DNA from: Ralstonia sp. UNC404CL21Col
GTDB lineage: Bacteria > Pseudomonadota > Gammaproteobacteria > Burkholderiales > Burkholderiaceae
DNA: 64,000 bases
Assembly (NCBI RefSeq): GCF_000620465.1
Contig: NZ_JIBE01000003.1
Span: 1,612,001 to 1,676,000 of the forward strand
Direction: 5' to 3'
A model generated the notes under the pieces. It saw only the letters and a list, made by a program, of their open reading frames with translations. It did not search any database and had not been told where the DNA came from. The position numbers and the translations under genes were made by a program. This document shows, piece after piece, positions 42,831-50,015 of the stretch. Numbering within the stretch: the stretch's first letter is position 1; each line of letters opens with the position of its first letter.

Positions 42831-42866
42831 GGCTGCAAATCGGACGCTGGAGCCGACCCCCATCGC

Positions 42867-42872
42867 TATAAT
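42867..42872 (+). promoter_or_regulatory. Promoter (-10 TATAAT) of the c4-type RNA locus
   Basis: TATAAT in CATCGCTATAATTCCCCCGC. The same context recurs at 43597-43602 before the second set of RNA copies (both preceded by a GCTGCAAATCGGACGCT-like sequence), so the promoter region was duplicated with the RNA. Confidence 0.65.
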
Positions 42873-42903
42873 TCCCCCGCTGCCGCGCCAACGGCAGCCG
42901 GGT

Positions 42904-42929
42904 GTAGCAGCCCGTCTCTTTCTCACAGG
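42904..42929 (+). promoter_or_regulatory. Upstream target repeats a1/b1 of the c4-type RNA
   Basis: GTAGCAG (42904-42910) and CTCACAGG (42922-42929), direct repeats of a2 and b2 downstream and complementary to the RNA core. A terminator-like hairpin (GCCGC/GCGGC then TTTTTT, 42937-42958) follows. Confidence 0.65.
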
Positions 42930-42991
42930 CCGGATAGCCGCTGCCACGCGGCTTTTTTCATCCGGAGCTTGTGCACGCCTATTGTTTTTAC

Positions 42992-43069
42992 GGCGGGCCG
43001 GGCAGGGAGACCTTCGGGTCTGCCGGTTTCCTGTGAGGCCGGTCTGCTACCCCTGTCGTCGGGCCCGCC
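42992..43069 (+). ncRNA. c4-type antisense RNA, intact copy
   Basis: Three-way-junction RNA. The terminal stem is GGCGGGCC with GGCCCGCC, then a hairpin AGACC-TTCG-GGTCT (UUCG loop), then a second stem CCGG/GCCGG. Two segments are complementary to flanking direct repeats: CCTGTGAG (43030-43037) to CTCACAGG, and CTGCTAC (43044-43050) to GTAGCAG. This a'/b' arrangement, with a1/b1 upstream and a2/b2 over the downstream ribosome site, is that of the P1/P7 phage c4 antisense RNA. Two degenerate copies follow at 43707 and 43838. Confidence 0.75.
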
Positions 43070-43077
43070 ACCCTCGT

Positions 43078-43117
43078 GTAGCAGCGAATGGCAGGGCCTC
43101 TCTTGTCTCACAGGAGG
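43078..43117 (+). promoter_or_regulatory. c4 target a2/b2 overlapping the Shine-Dalgarno of the next gene
   Basis: GTAGCAG (43078-43084) and CTCACAGG (43107-43114). b2 overlaps the ribosome site AGGAGG (43112-43117), so pairing with the c4-type RNA would block translation of the gene starting at 43122. Confidence 0.7.
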
Positions 43118-43121
43118 TTCC

Positions 43122-43484
43122 ATGACCGGAGTCGCAAGCGGGCACCGCCCCGCGTCTTATCCATCTCCACCAACTGCACCACCCACCACGTCATCCGACG
43201 CAGGCACGCTTACAAAAAACCGTACCTACCTGAACGGCGCAATCGCAGCGCAGGCGTATCTCAGGCGCACACGCGCCGCCATGCGCACCCACGGCCAATG
43301 CCGCCCGGGCATGCTGCGTGAGGAGCTTCAGCACTTCTCCGCACACGCGTTTCCGCCGGCTTTTATCAAAGGCTTTATGGATGCAATTGATGCGTACGTA
43401 TCGATGTCGCTCGGGGGCCGCGATGTCGATCCGCAGACGTGGGACGTGCTAGCCGCCATAGAGCGGCGTGGCTACAGCCAATAA
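43122..43484 (+). CDS. Protein of unknown function under c4-type RNA control
   Basis: 120-residue protein with an ideal ribosome site (AGGAGG, 5 bases before ATG 43122). The N-terminal ~30 residues are Ser/Pro/Thr-rich; the rest is helical: NRTYLNGAIAAQAYLRRTRAAMRTHGQ, then LREELQHFSAHAFPPAFIKGFMDAIDAYVSMSLGGRDVDPQTWDVLAAIE. No family was recognised. In phages P1/P7 the c4-controlled gene is an antirepressor; here the product is unrelated by eye. A longer in-frame ORF upstream runs through the c4 RNA and repeats and is not used. Confidence 0.7.
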   Translation: MTGVASGHRPASYPSPPTAPPTTSSDAGTLTKNRTYLNGAIAAQAYLRRTRAAMRTHGQCRPGMLREELQHFSAHAFPPAFIKGFMDAIDAYVSMSLGGRDVDPQTWDVLAAIERRGYSQ

Positions 43485-43706
43485 CAACTGATTGACGCAT
43501 TCCCGTGACGGGCGGGAATGCCATGCCTGAAGTGTCGAACGGGACCTGGGTGCTTAGTTGACTGCAAATCAGACGCTAGGGCCTGTACCTCATCGCTATA
43601 ATCCCCCGCCGCGGCATCAACGGCAGGCGCGTAGCCACCCGCACAGCAGTCTCTAGACAGCTGCCGCGCCAGCGAGAGTCCACCTTCGTTCGCTTGTGTT
43701 TTTCAT
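43485..43706. other. Non-coding region with a duplicated c4-locus promoter
   Basis: The sequence at 43560-43610 repeats the region before the first c4 locus, including TATAAT at 43597-43602. GTAGCC (~43635) and CTCTAGACAG (~43655) are the only traces of a1/b1-type sites. No ORF is supported. Confidence 0.5.
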
Positions 43707-43786
43707 GGCGGGCCGGGCGGGGAGATCTTCGGGTCTGCCGGTCGTTCTCTAAGGGCCGGTTTGCTACCCCCGCCGTCAGGCCCGCC
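43707..43786 (+). ncRNA. c4-type RNA, degenerate copy 2
   Basis: It keeps the terminal stem GGCGGGCC/GGCCCGCC and hairpin AGATC-TTCG-GGTCT (a compensating G-U pair), but its b' and a' segments have changed to TTCTCTAAGG and TTTGCTACC and no longer match nearby targets. No gene follows before copy 3. Confidence 0.6.
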
Positions 43787-43837
43787 ACCCGTGTACCAAC
43801 GATGCAGCAGGCCTCAGTACACCCGCACGCTTTCTAT

Positions 43838-43916
43838 GGCGGGCCGGATAGGGAGACCTTCGGGTCTACCGGTTTTCTCGGAGAGCCGGATCGCTAACCC
43901 CATCGTCAGGCCCGCC
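43838..43916 (+). ncRNA. c4-type RNA, degenerate copy 3
   Basis: Same stem and AGACC-TTCG-GGTCT hairpin as the intact copy; the a' segment reads CGCTAACC and has no matching target nearby. The next gene is convergent, so this copy controls no visible ORF. Confidence 0.6.
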
Positions 43917-43978
43917 TCCCTCGTTAAGCGGCGAACACTCGGCGCGTCTCCGGACAGTAGGCAAGCCGCCGCGCGCTA

Positions 43979-44293
43979 TCACTCAACCCGCTCCTCAAAC
44001 TCACTGAGCCGCCTCATGACAGCGGGATTGTCTTTGTACCGCCGCTTCAATGCGGCAAGACGCTTGTCAGTACCAGCGCAGTAGATGTCGAAGCTGTCGA
44101 GCAGCCTTTCTCGACGCGCAACTTGCTCCGGACTGTCTTCCTCAATCACTTGCCGACGGATGTAGTCGCAGGTCTTCCGTTCCTCAATGAACGTTGTCAC
44201 TTCCGATGGCGGGCGCGGCGGCGTAAGCGCGCTTGCGTGCGAACACGCGGTCAGGAGGACGAAGCAGCCAGCAAACTTCGACGTGATGTTCAT
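43979..44293 (-). CDS. Small putative lipoprotein
   Basis: 104 residues with a lipoprotein signal (MNITSKFAGCFVLLTACSHA, lipobox LTAC). The mature part is helical and charged (VTTFIEERKTCDYIRRQVIEEDS, then DNPAVMRRLSEFEERVE) with two further cysteines that could form a disulphide. GAGGTAC precedes ATG 44293. No function or family was recognised. It is on the same strand as the following small genes. Confidence 0.65.
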   Translation of the reverse strand: MNITSKFAGCFVLLTACSHASALTPPRPPSEVTTFIEERKTCDYIRRQVIEEDSPEQVARRERLLDSFDIYCAGTDKRLAALKRRYKDNPAVMRRLSEFEERVE

Positions 44294-44298
44294 GTACC

Positions 44299-44628
44299 TC
44301 AAACCTTCCCCACCGGCTTCAACTCCCACATCGGCAGGTAATTCATGATCGGCCGCTCAAACGTGCCGCCCTTGTCGAGAAAGGGCTTGGCCGAATCCAG
44401 CATCGGCCGAAACGTATCCAGTTGCTTGGCCGCGTCCAGGTCAGTCCACAGGCTCACGTTCGACAGCGACGATGTCGCCTCGTCCTCGCCCACATAAAAC
44501 GCGACCAGACCGCGCATGGCTTCGATGCCCGGCCGAAGCACGGCTTCGAGGTCGTTCATCATCTGGCGCATCTCGGCGAACTTGTCTGGCGGACACCGAA
44601 GAATCGAGACTCGGACGACTGGCTGCAT
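44299..44628 (-). CDS. ABM-like (dimeric alpha-beta barrel) protein
   Basis: 109 residues. The pattern MQPVVRVSILRCPPDKFAEMRQMMNDLEAVLRPGIEAMRGLVAFYVGEDE with a later SLWTDLDAAKQLDTFRPM is typical of the antibiotic-biosynthesis-monooxygenase-like dimeric barrel. Such proteins often handle small aromatic compounds or heme, but no role can be assigned. ATG 44628 has GAGGAG about 8 bases upstream. It ends five bases upstream of the lipoprotein gene on the same strand. Confidence 0.7.
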   Translation of the reverse strand: MQPVVRVSILRCPPDKFAEMRQMMNDLEAVLRPGIEAMRGLVAFYVGEDEATSSLSNVSLWTDLDAAKQLDTFRPMLDSAKPFLDKGGTFERPIMNYLPMWELKPVGKV

Positions 44629-44676
44629 TGGAAACTCCTCGCATTGAGATGCGTTGAACAATTGACGTCTCTACTC

Positions 44677-44982
44677 TCAGCGATCCGTTGGTCTACATGT
44701 CATCGCCAATTCGTAGATTTCGCTTCGTAGCTTGCTAAAGCGTTCGTTGTCGTTGAAGTCCATCGTTACTTCAACACCGTTACTTCGCTGCAGAACCACA
44801 TCGTTCAAGCTGCCCATGCCCCCATACGCCGAGAGCAGATGCTCGATACCGTAGCCATCACGGGAACGAATACGCATCGCGTCCTTGGCCAGCCACTCAG
44901 CCCACCCCGTCTGTTCGTAGGCGCGCAATAGCGCCGCCGCTTCATCGAGCAATTTGGTGAGCGTTTCTACTCTCCAGGACAT
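44677..44982 (-). CDS. DUF6966-type protein
   Basis: 101-residue soluble protein. The segment WAEWLAKDAMRIRSRDGYGIEHLLSAYGGMGSLNDVVLQRSN resembles DUF6966 proteins, small immunity-like proteins of unknown function (recalled, not searched). It starts one base after the stop of the next gene upstream, so the two are translationally coupled. Confidence 0.65.
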   Translation of the reverse strand: MSWRVETLTKLLDEAAALLRAYEQTGWAEWLAKDAMRIRSRDGYGIEHLLSAYGGMGSLNDVVLQRSNGVEVTMDFNDNERFSKLRSEIYELAMTCRPTDR

Positions 44983-45342
44983 TCACAGATCCACTTCATG
45001 TTTGTTATGGGACGCCTTGCTCAGAAACCACCACATTGCCGGCGCCGCGATTGCGAATGTGCATGCTGCCGAAACGGCATTCCACCCGGGCGCCAGTGCA
45101 AACAGACCAGGCACCTCTTGCATTGAACCGCTGAGGAGAGAAATCGCTAGGACGATGCCGAACGGAACTGGAACAAGCATGATGGTTGCAGGGGCCAGGA
45201 CGGGGGTGAAAGCCGTCATGAAAAGCGCTGTCCCTGCTAGTACCCGCACGCTGCGAGCAAACCGCGGTACGCATGTGACAGCCGTCGCGCCTACAGAGAG
45301 GGCGACGACCGAAACATCGAGAGCTAACTCAACGACGTCCAT
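44983..45342 (-). CDS. Membrane protein of unknown function
   Basis: 119 residues, largely hydrophobic, with about four membrane segments (VVALSVGATAVTCV, LAGTALFMTAFTPVL, VPFGIVLAISLLSGS, NAVSAACTFAIAAPAMWWFLS) and a short charged C-terminus. It overlaps in reading direction with the DUF6966 gene, which starts at the base next to its stop. No homology was recognised. Confidence 0.6.
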   Translation of the reverse strand: MDVVELALDVSVVALSVGATAVTCVPRFARSVRVLAGTALFMTAFTPVLAPATIMLVPVPFGIVLAISLLSGSMQEVPGLFALAPGWNAVSAACTFAIAAPAMWWFLSKASHNKHEVDL

Positions 45343-45354
45343 TTGCGTACACCG

Positions 45355-46263
45355 CTACTGCGCCAAAAACTGAACCACCGCACCCACCGTAGCCCGCGTC
45401 TGCTCCTCCATCAACCAATGCCCCGCATCGGGAATCACCAGTTCCTGCACGTTGGTGGCGGCGTTGCGCATGACGATGGCCTCGTTCTCGCCAAACGACT
45501 TGGCGCCCCCAATGGCGAGCACCGGCATGGGCAGCTTGGTGGCAATGGCTTTCTGGTTGTCCTCCGCGTCTTGCGGGATCGACAGGAACTGCGCAAACGC
45601 TGAATGCATGGCGCCCGGCTTGGCGTAGAGGCGGGCGTAGTGAGCGCGCGTGGCTTCGTCGATTTTGGAAGGGTCGCCGGCAAACTCATTCCAGAAGCGG
45701 TCGAGGTAGATGCGCTCGCGGCCTCTGACGAGCCGCTCGGCATCGGGGCCGCCGAACGAGAAGTGCCAGAGCTTGGGCGAGCGGACGATCTGCTCCCACG
45801 GCGGCACGCCCGGCACGGGCGCGTCCATTACGACCAGCCGCGTGGTCTTGTCCGGATAGCGCGCTGCATAGGCAAACGCCACCATGGTGCCGATGTCGTG
45901 GCCGACCACATCGGCCTGGTCGATGTTCAGCTTCGTCAGCACAGCGCGGATGTCACCGGCCTGCGTGCGCTTGTCGTAGCCGCGTTCGGGGTGCGACGAC
46001 AAACCCATGCCGCGCAGATCCGGCACCACCACGGTATGCGTGCGGGCCAGCTCGGCGGCGAGCGGTGCCCACATGTCACCCGTATCGCCAAAGCCGTGCA
46101 GCAACACCACCGCCGGGCCGCTGCCGCCCACGCGCACAAACAGCGTCGCGCCGTCGGTCTGGATGTTCTGGTGCCGAAAGCCCGGCGGATACGGCTTCAC
46201 CTGCGCCTGCACAAGGGGCGTCATGGCGAGCATGAGCGCGACGGCTGCAAACAGTTTTCGCAT
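45355..46263 (-). CDS. Exported alpha/beta hydrolase (epoxide-hydrolase type)
   Basis: 302 residues with a signal peptide (MRKLFAAVALMLAMTPLVQAQ). The hydrolase fold is clear: the oxyanion HGFGDTGDMW (residues ~60-69), PDLRGMGLSSHPE, and the nucleophile elbow VGHDIGTMVAFAYA with Asp instead of Ser, as in epoxide hydrolases and haloalkane/haloacetate dehalogenases. The C-terminal catalytic His is in IPDAGHWLMEEQ. ATG 46263 is preferred because it opens the signal peptide. The substrate is unknown; a periplasmic location is predicted. Confidence 0.82.
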   Translation of the reverse strand: MRKLFAAVALMLAMTPLVQAQVKPYPPGFRHQNIQTDGATLFVRVGGSGPAVVLLHGFGDTGDMWAPLAAELARTHTVVVPDLRGMGLSSHPERGYDKRTQAGDIRAVLTKLNIDQADVVGHDIGTMVAFAYAARYPDKTTRLVVMDAPVPGVPPWEQIVRSPKLWHFSFGGPDAERLVRGRERIYLDRFWNEFAGDPSKIDEATRAHYARLYAKPGAMHSAFAQFLSIPQDAEDNQKAIATKLPMPVLAIGGAKSFGENEAIVMRNAATNVQELVIPDAGHWLMEEQTRATVGAVVQFLAQ

Positions 46264-46432
46264 GGCTGTTCTCTTTGGGGGAGCGGGGGCTGGCCGGGCC
46301 TGGGGGGAAGCAGCCTGCAGATCGGGCCGTACACCGTAGGACACGCGCGACGCAGGGCCTCGTCAAGAGTAGTACGCGCCACGCGGGGCGCAAGCGTGAA
46401 GGAGAGGGGAGGCGCCCGCCGGCGCCTTGGGG

Positions 46433-47149
46433 CTACGCCTGCGGCGGGTGCTCGCCCGACGATTCGATGACGTTGGGATGGCCGCTCGCAGCAAAGCGCG
46501 GCTCAAGCAGGTTGTGCAGCAGCACGCCCAGCACGGCGCCTGCGCATTCGGCCAGCACAAACCCCGGCACGCTGCCGGGCGCGATGCCGGCAAAGCTGTT
46601 GCTGAACATGCGCCCGAACGCGGCTGCCGGGTTGGCGAACGATGTGGACGCCGTGAACCAGTACGCCGCGCCGATGTACGCCGCCACCATCGACGCAGCC
46701 CGTCCGTTGGGCGCCCGCAGGATGACGAGCAGCAGGCCGGCGGTGGCCACCGCTTCGGCAATCCACTGACCCGTGCCGCTGCGCACCTTGGTGGAAAACT
46801 GCAAGAGGGTCATGTCGAACATGGCGTGCGTCAGCCATGCGCCCAGCACCGCGCCCAGCATTTGCGCAACGATGTACGGCAGCAGCGCGGCGCCGGGCAG
46901 CTCGCCACGGGCCGCCATTACTGCGCTCACCACCGGATTGAAGTGCGCGCCGCTGATGGGCCCCAAGATTTCGATCAGGACGTAGAGCCCGCCCACCGTG
47001 GCGGCCGTGTTGGCGAGCAACGCGATCGCGGCGTTTCCGCCAGACAGGCGCTCGGCCATGATCCCGGAGCCGATGACGATGGCCAGCAGTAGCGCCGTAC
47101 CCAGTGCTTCGGCGGTGAGCCGGCTGCGCAGTTCGACCATGGTGTTCAA
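46433..47149 (-). CDS. aqpS: Arsenic-operon aquaglyceroporin (AqpS-like)
   Basis: MIP channel of 238 residues in the arsenic operon. The two pore motifs are HFNPVVSAVM (first NPA changed to NPV) and FANPAAAFG. It overlaps arsC by 4 bases, so it is co-translated. In Sinorhizobium meliloti an AqpS in place of ArsB lets arsenite made by ArsC leave down its gradient; the same role is inferred here because no arsB or acr3 is present. It resembles the MIP gene at 26106-26885. Confidence 0.85.
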   Translation of the reverse strand: MNTMVELRSRLTAEALGTALLLAIVIGSGIMAERLSGGNAAIALLANTAATVGGLYVLIEILGPISGAHFNPVVSAVMAARGELPGAALLPYIVAQMLGAVLGAWLTHAMFDMTLLQFSTKVRSGTGQWIAEAVATAGLLLVILRAPNGRAASMVAAYIGAAYWFTASTSFANPAAAFGRMFSNSFAGIAPGSVPGFVLAECAGAVLGVLLHNLLEPRFAASGHPNVIESSGEHPPQA

Positions 47150-47664
47150 GCCTGTGCAATGCGTTCCAGCGCGGCCTGCAGCTCGGCGTTGCTGAGGGTG
47201 TCGAGCGGCAGGGCCAGCAACTGCAGCATGCGGTAGCCGATGGCCTGGCGTGTCAGTTCAAAGGCGTGCCGCTTGCCCTCGTCACCGCCTGGCGCGTTGG
47301 ACGGGTCGGCGTAGCCCCAATGCACTTTGACCGGACTGCCGGGCCAGTAGGGGCAGGTTTCCGCTGCGGCGCTGTCGCATACGGTGATGACGATGCGCAT
47401 CTGCGGGGCGCCGTCGCCCACGAACTCGTCCCAGCTCTTACTGCGGTAGCCGGTGGTATCGATGCCTGCGTTGGTGAGGGCTTCCAGGGCGAACGGGTTG
47501 AGGCGGCCACTGGGTGCGCTGCCGGCGCTGTAGGCGCGCACGTCTTTACCGAGTTGTTTGGCCCAATGGTTGAGCATCCCTTCGCTCAGCACGCTGCGTG
47601 CGGAGTTGTGGGTGCAGAGGATCAGGACGTTGGTGGGGCGGGTGGGGCGCGGGGTGGTCAGCAT
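47146..47664 (-). CDS. arsC: Arsenate reductase, thioredoxin-coupled (LMW-PTPase type)
   Basis: Reduces arsenate to arsenite. The 172-residue product has the LMW-phosphatase P-loop ILCTHNSARSVLSEGML (residues ~14-30, first catalytic Cys) and the redox cysteine pair in TVCDSAAAETCPYWPG. It overlaps arsR upstream by 7 bases and aqpS downstream by 4. As arsenite leaves through AqpS, this forms an efflux route without a dedicated pump. Confidence 0.92.
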   Translation of the reverse strand: MLTTPRPTRPTNVLILCTHNSARSVLSEGMLNHWAKQLGKDVRAYSAGSAPSGRLNPFALEALTNAGIDTTGYRSKSWDEFVGDGAPQMRIVITVCDSAAAETCPYWPGSPVKVHWGYADPSNAPGGDEGKRHAFELTRQAIGYRMLQLLALPLDTLSNAELQAALERIAQA

Positions 47665-47978
47665 TGGCAGTCGGTGCGGGCGCTCAGGCAGGCGTTGCCC
47701 TGGCAGCAGTTGTCGGTCAGGAAGCCCAGCAGGGCATCCATGTGGTCATACGCCGCGCGGTAGATTAGGTTGCGGCCGTCGCGCTCTTGCGTTATCAGCC
47801 GCGCTGCCGTCAGTTCCTTGAGGTGGAACGACAACGTCGCGCCCGGCACCTCAAGCTGTTCGGCAATCGCACCCGGCGTGAGGCCGGTTGGGCCGGCCAC
47901 GACCAGCATGCGAAACACCTGCAGGCGAATGCCGTGAGCCAGCGCGGCGAGGGATCGGATGGCGTCAGTCTCTTCCAT
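47658..47978 (-). CDS. arsR: Arsenical resistance repressor ArsR
   Basis: Winged-helix repressor of 106 residues. The DNA-binding segment is GLTPGAIAEQLEVPGATLSFHLKELTAARLI (residues ~32-62). The C-terminus carries a cysteine cluster (CCQGNACLSARTDCQC) that could hold arsenite, a variation on the classic N-terminal CVC motif, which is absent. First gene of the arsR-arsC-aqpS operon; a dyad operator lies at its start. Confidence 0.9.
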   Translation of the reverse strand: MEETDAIRSLAALAHGIRLQVFRMLVVAGPTGLTPGAIAEQLEVPGATLSFHLKELTAARLITQERDGRNLIYRAAYDHMDALLGFLTDNCCQGNACLSARTDCQC

Positions 47979-48000
47979 AGTTCCAACATATTGAAACTAT
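47977..48000. promoter_or_regulatory. Candidate ArsR operator
   Basis: ATAGTT-12 bases-AACTAT is a perfect inverted repeat, immediately upstream of and touching the arsR start codon, where an autoregulating ArsR would bind. Confidence 0.5.
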
Positions 48001-48079
48001 TGAATGACAGCCGCGTGTCAATCCGCAGGCTGTGTTGCCGCTTTGCCCACAACCCCGCCACGGCCTCGATGCCCCACAG

Positions 48080-48357
48080 AGGGTTTATAGGTTTACTTCT
48101 TTATGTATACAGATAGTAGTAGTAGATAACGGTGGATAAGTCCTGTGGATAAGCAACAAAACCGCTTTGACATCAACCACTTGCAGAACGGACAACCCAT
48201 CGGACAGCGTGTGCCGTTGCGTGGATGACTGCGGGGGATCGCATCTGGCCCGGTCGCCCCGCCGGGAAGTTATTCCCGTGCTGTCTGCACGCTGACCCCG
48301 GAGAACCAACACGCTTGTCCATGGAGTTATTCACAGGGGGAGGGGAGGTTATCCACA
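48080..48357. other. Origin-like region: four DnaA boxes, DnaA-trio and AT-rich element
   Basis: DnaA boxes are visible at 48349-48357 (TTATCCACA, perfect), 48327-48335 (TTATTCACA), 48144-48152 (TGTGGATAA, perfect, opposite strand) and 48131-48139 (GGTGGATAA, one mismatch). Read on the minus strand the order is TTATCCACA, GGAC, TTATCCACC, GTTAT, CTACTACTACTAT, then AT-rich CTGTATACATAAAGAAGTAAAC: two boxes, a DnaA-trio-type run and an unwinding-type segment, as in bacterial oriC basal unwinding systems. No dnaA, dnaN, rep or parAB is nearby, so the function is unproven. Confidence 0.6.
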
Positions 48358-48377
48358 GTGGCATCTCTCCCACCCGG

Positions 48378-48839
48378 CTAGTGCGGGTAGTACTCCAGCT
48401 CTGCAATGCGCGCGCGGATTGCCTCCACGTTCAGCCCTTCGATATCGGGGCTCGCCACCGAGCCGGCGTCCGCCCGCCACGGCGAGTTGTCCGCCGCCTT
48501 CTGGGCGTTTCGATAGGCCAGCCACGCACGTTGTGCGTTGCGGATGGCCTCGCGCGATACGGGGTCGGTTTTGCTCATCACGGCCTGGTACAGCGTGTTC
48601 ATTTGCCGGTCGTAGGCCTGATACGCGGTGTGTGTGCATTCGGTCATGCCGGCCGTGGTCTCGCCGCGCGGGGTTTTCAGGCATTGCTCCAGCGCGTCGT
48701 CGATGGGGTCTGCAGCCCATGCGGCCAGCGGCAGGAGCAGCGCGGCCGCGACGGATAGCGTACGGACGACGCCGCGCATACGCCGGGTGGCGAGATCGGA
48801 TGCTAGGTGGGTCGGGGCGTTGAGCGTAGGAAGGGCCAT
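48378..48839 (-). CDS. LprI-like (DUF1311) exported protein
   Basis: 153-residue exported protein. The segment DALEQCLKTPRGETTAGMTECTHTAYQAYDRQMNTLYQAVMS followed by AIRNAQRAWLAYRNA is the DUF1311/LprI (lysozyme-inhibitor-like) pattern, with two conserved cysteines. ATG 48839 has GAGG 6 bases upstream and gives an N-terminal extension before the hydrophobic signal (VVRTLSVAAALLLPLAAWAA). An internal ATG at 48779 would place the signal at the very start and is an alternative. The reverse-strand gene lies next to the origin-like region. Confidence 0.78.
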   Translation of the reverse strand: MALPTLNAPTHLASDLATRRMRGVVRTLSVAAALLLPLAAWAADPIDDALEQCLKTPRGETTAGMTECTHTAYQAYDRQMNTLYQAVMSKTDPVSREAIRNAQRAWLAYRNAQKAADNSPWRADAGSVASPDIEGLNVEAIRARIAELEYYPH

Positions 48840-49000
48840 TGCGTACCTCATCGTTTTTACGGCGGGGGTGGTTGCCATGGTAGGAAAAGACTTCCCGTGC
48901 CGCATGGGGCGTGGATGCAACGCGGCCATGTGCGGATAAAGCTCACCACGCCGCGGCGTTCCCGAGCACAATCCCGCACACGCTGATATCCGCCATCGAC

Positions 49001-49822
49001 ATGAAACACGCTCGCCTACCTCATCTGCTGTGCATTGCCGGCCTGCTGCTCGGCACACACACCGTCCACGCTGCTGAAGATGCCTGCGCCGCGCAGGTGG
49101 AAGGCGCGATCAAGCGGGCGTACCCCGCTGCGAAACGCACGGGCAGCGGCTACAAGGTCGACGGTGCCCGCATCCAGTTGTCGGAGGCGTTCAACCCGCA
49201 TGCGGTCGTGTGCCGTACGTGGCCCGCGCATCCGGAACTGACGCTCATGGCGGTGCCGTTGATGCAACAGGAGGATGCTGACGCAGGTAACGAAGGTGAC
49301 CTTGAACTGTTCGTGCTCGACACGGCCAACGGCAGCATCCGGCAACGTCTGCGCCTGCCCGCGCGCATGTCGGACGATGCGGTGCGCATTCGGTCTGTCA
49401 CCTTCGACACCGCGCGCTATGTGGTCGCGCCCGGGCAGATAGCGTTTGGCGTACGCATCGCCAAGGAGGGCAGCTCGCGGCCCAATCCGTTCAGCGAGAC
49501 CGGTCTGTGGCTCTACACCGTGCAGGGCAATCAGCTGAAACCGGTGTTGAACGGCGTTGTCGTGGAAGCCAGCGGCGGTGAATGGGATACCAATTGCGCC
49601 GGGGCGCTCGAGCAGACCAAGCGCACGCTGACCATGACATCGGACACGCACGACGGCTACGCCGACATCGCGGTGACGGAAACCAAGTCCGCATCCACCA
49701 ACAGGGTCGACAAGGCCGGCGAATGCCAAACGCGCGACGCCAAGCCGCAGCGCACCACCTACCGCCTTGCCTACGACGGCAAGCAATACGTCGTGCCGAA
49801 GGCGCTGGCCCCGCTGGAGTGA
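49001..49822 (+). CDS. Exported protein of unknown function
   Basis: 273 residues with a signal peptide (LPHLLCIAGLLLGTHTVHA, residues ~6-24). The mature part is soluble and has five or so cysteines, including DTNCAGALEQTKRTLTM and DKAGECQTRD. The body is beta-rich with no recognised domain, typical of conserved Burkholderiales secreted proteins. ATG 49001 has no clear ribosome site, so the start is approximate. Not in an evident operon. Confidence 0.65.
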   Translation: MKHARLPHLLCIAGLLLGTHTVHAAEDACAAQVEGAIKRAYPAAKRTGSGYKVDGARIQLSEAFNPHAVVCRTWPAHPELTLMAVPLMQQEDADAGNEGDLELFVLDTANGSIRQRLRLPARMSDDAVRIRSVTFDTARYVVAPGQIAFGVRIAKEGSSRPNPFSETGLWLYTVQGNQLKPVLNGVVVEASGGEWDTNCAGALEQTKRTLTMTSDTHDGYADIAVTETKSASTNRVDKAGECQTRDAKPQRTTYRLAYDGKQYVVPKALAPLE

Positions 49823-50015
49823 GCGGCAGGCGCGGCCGGGCGCGCGACGCCCTCATCCTCGCCTCTACGCCATCTCGCCTAACCGACGGCTGATAACGCA
49901 AACACGGCGGCCGTCCTATACCTGTGGTGTTCGGCCATGCGTGGGCGTGGCGGCCGTAGTGGCCGTGCTGGTGTTGTCGCGGCGCTTGCCCTGGCCATCA
50001 CCCAGGAGGCAGATC

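Noticed and set aside
42744-43121. N-terminal extension of the 43122 gene
   Set aside because: The frame is open upstream but runs through the repeats and c4 RNA, whereas AGGAGG and ATG at 43122 give a clean start.
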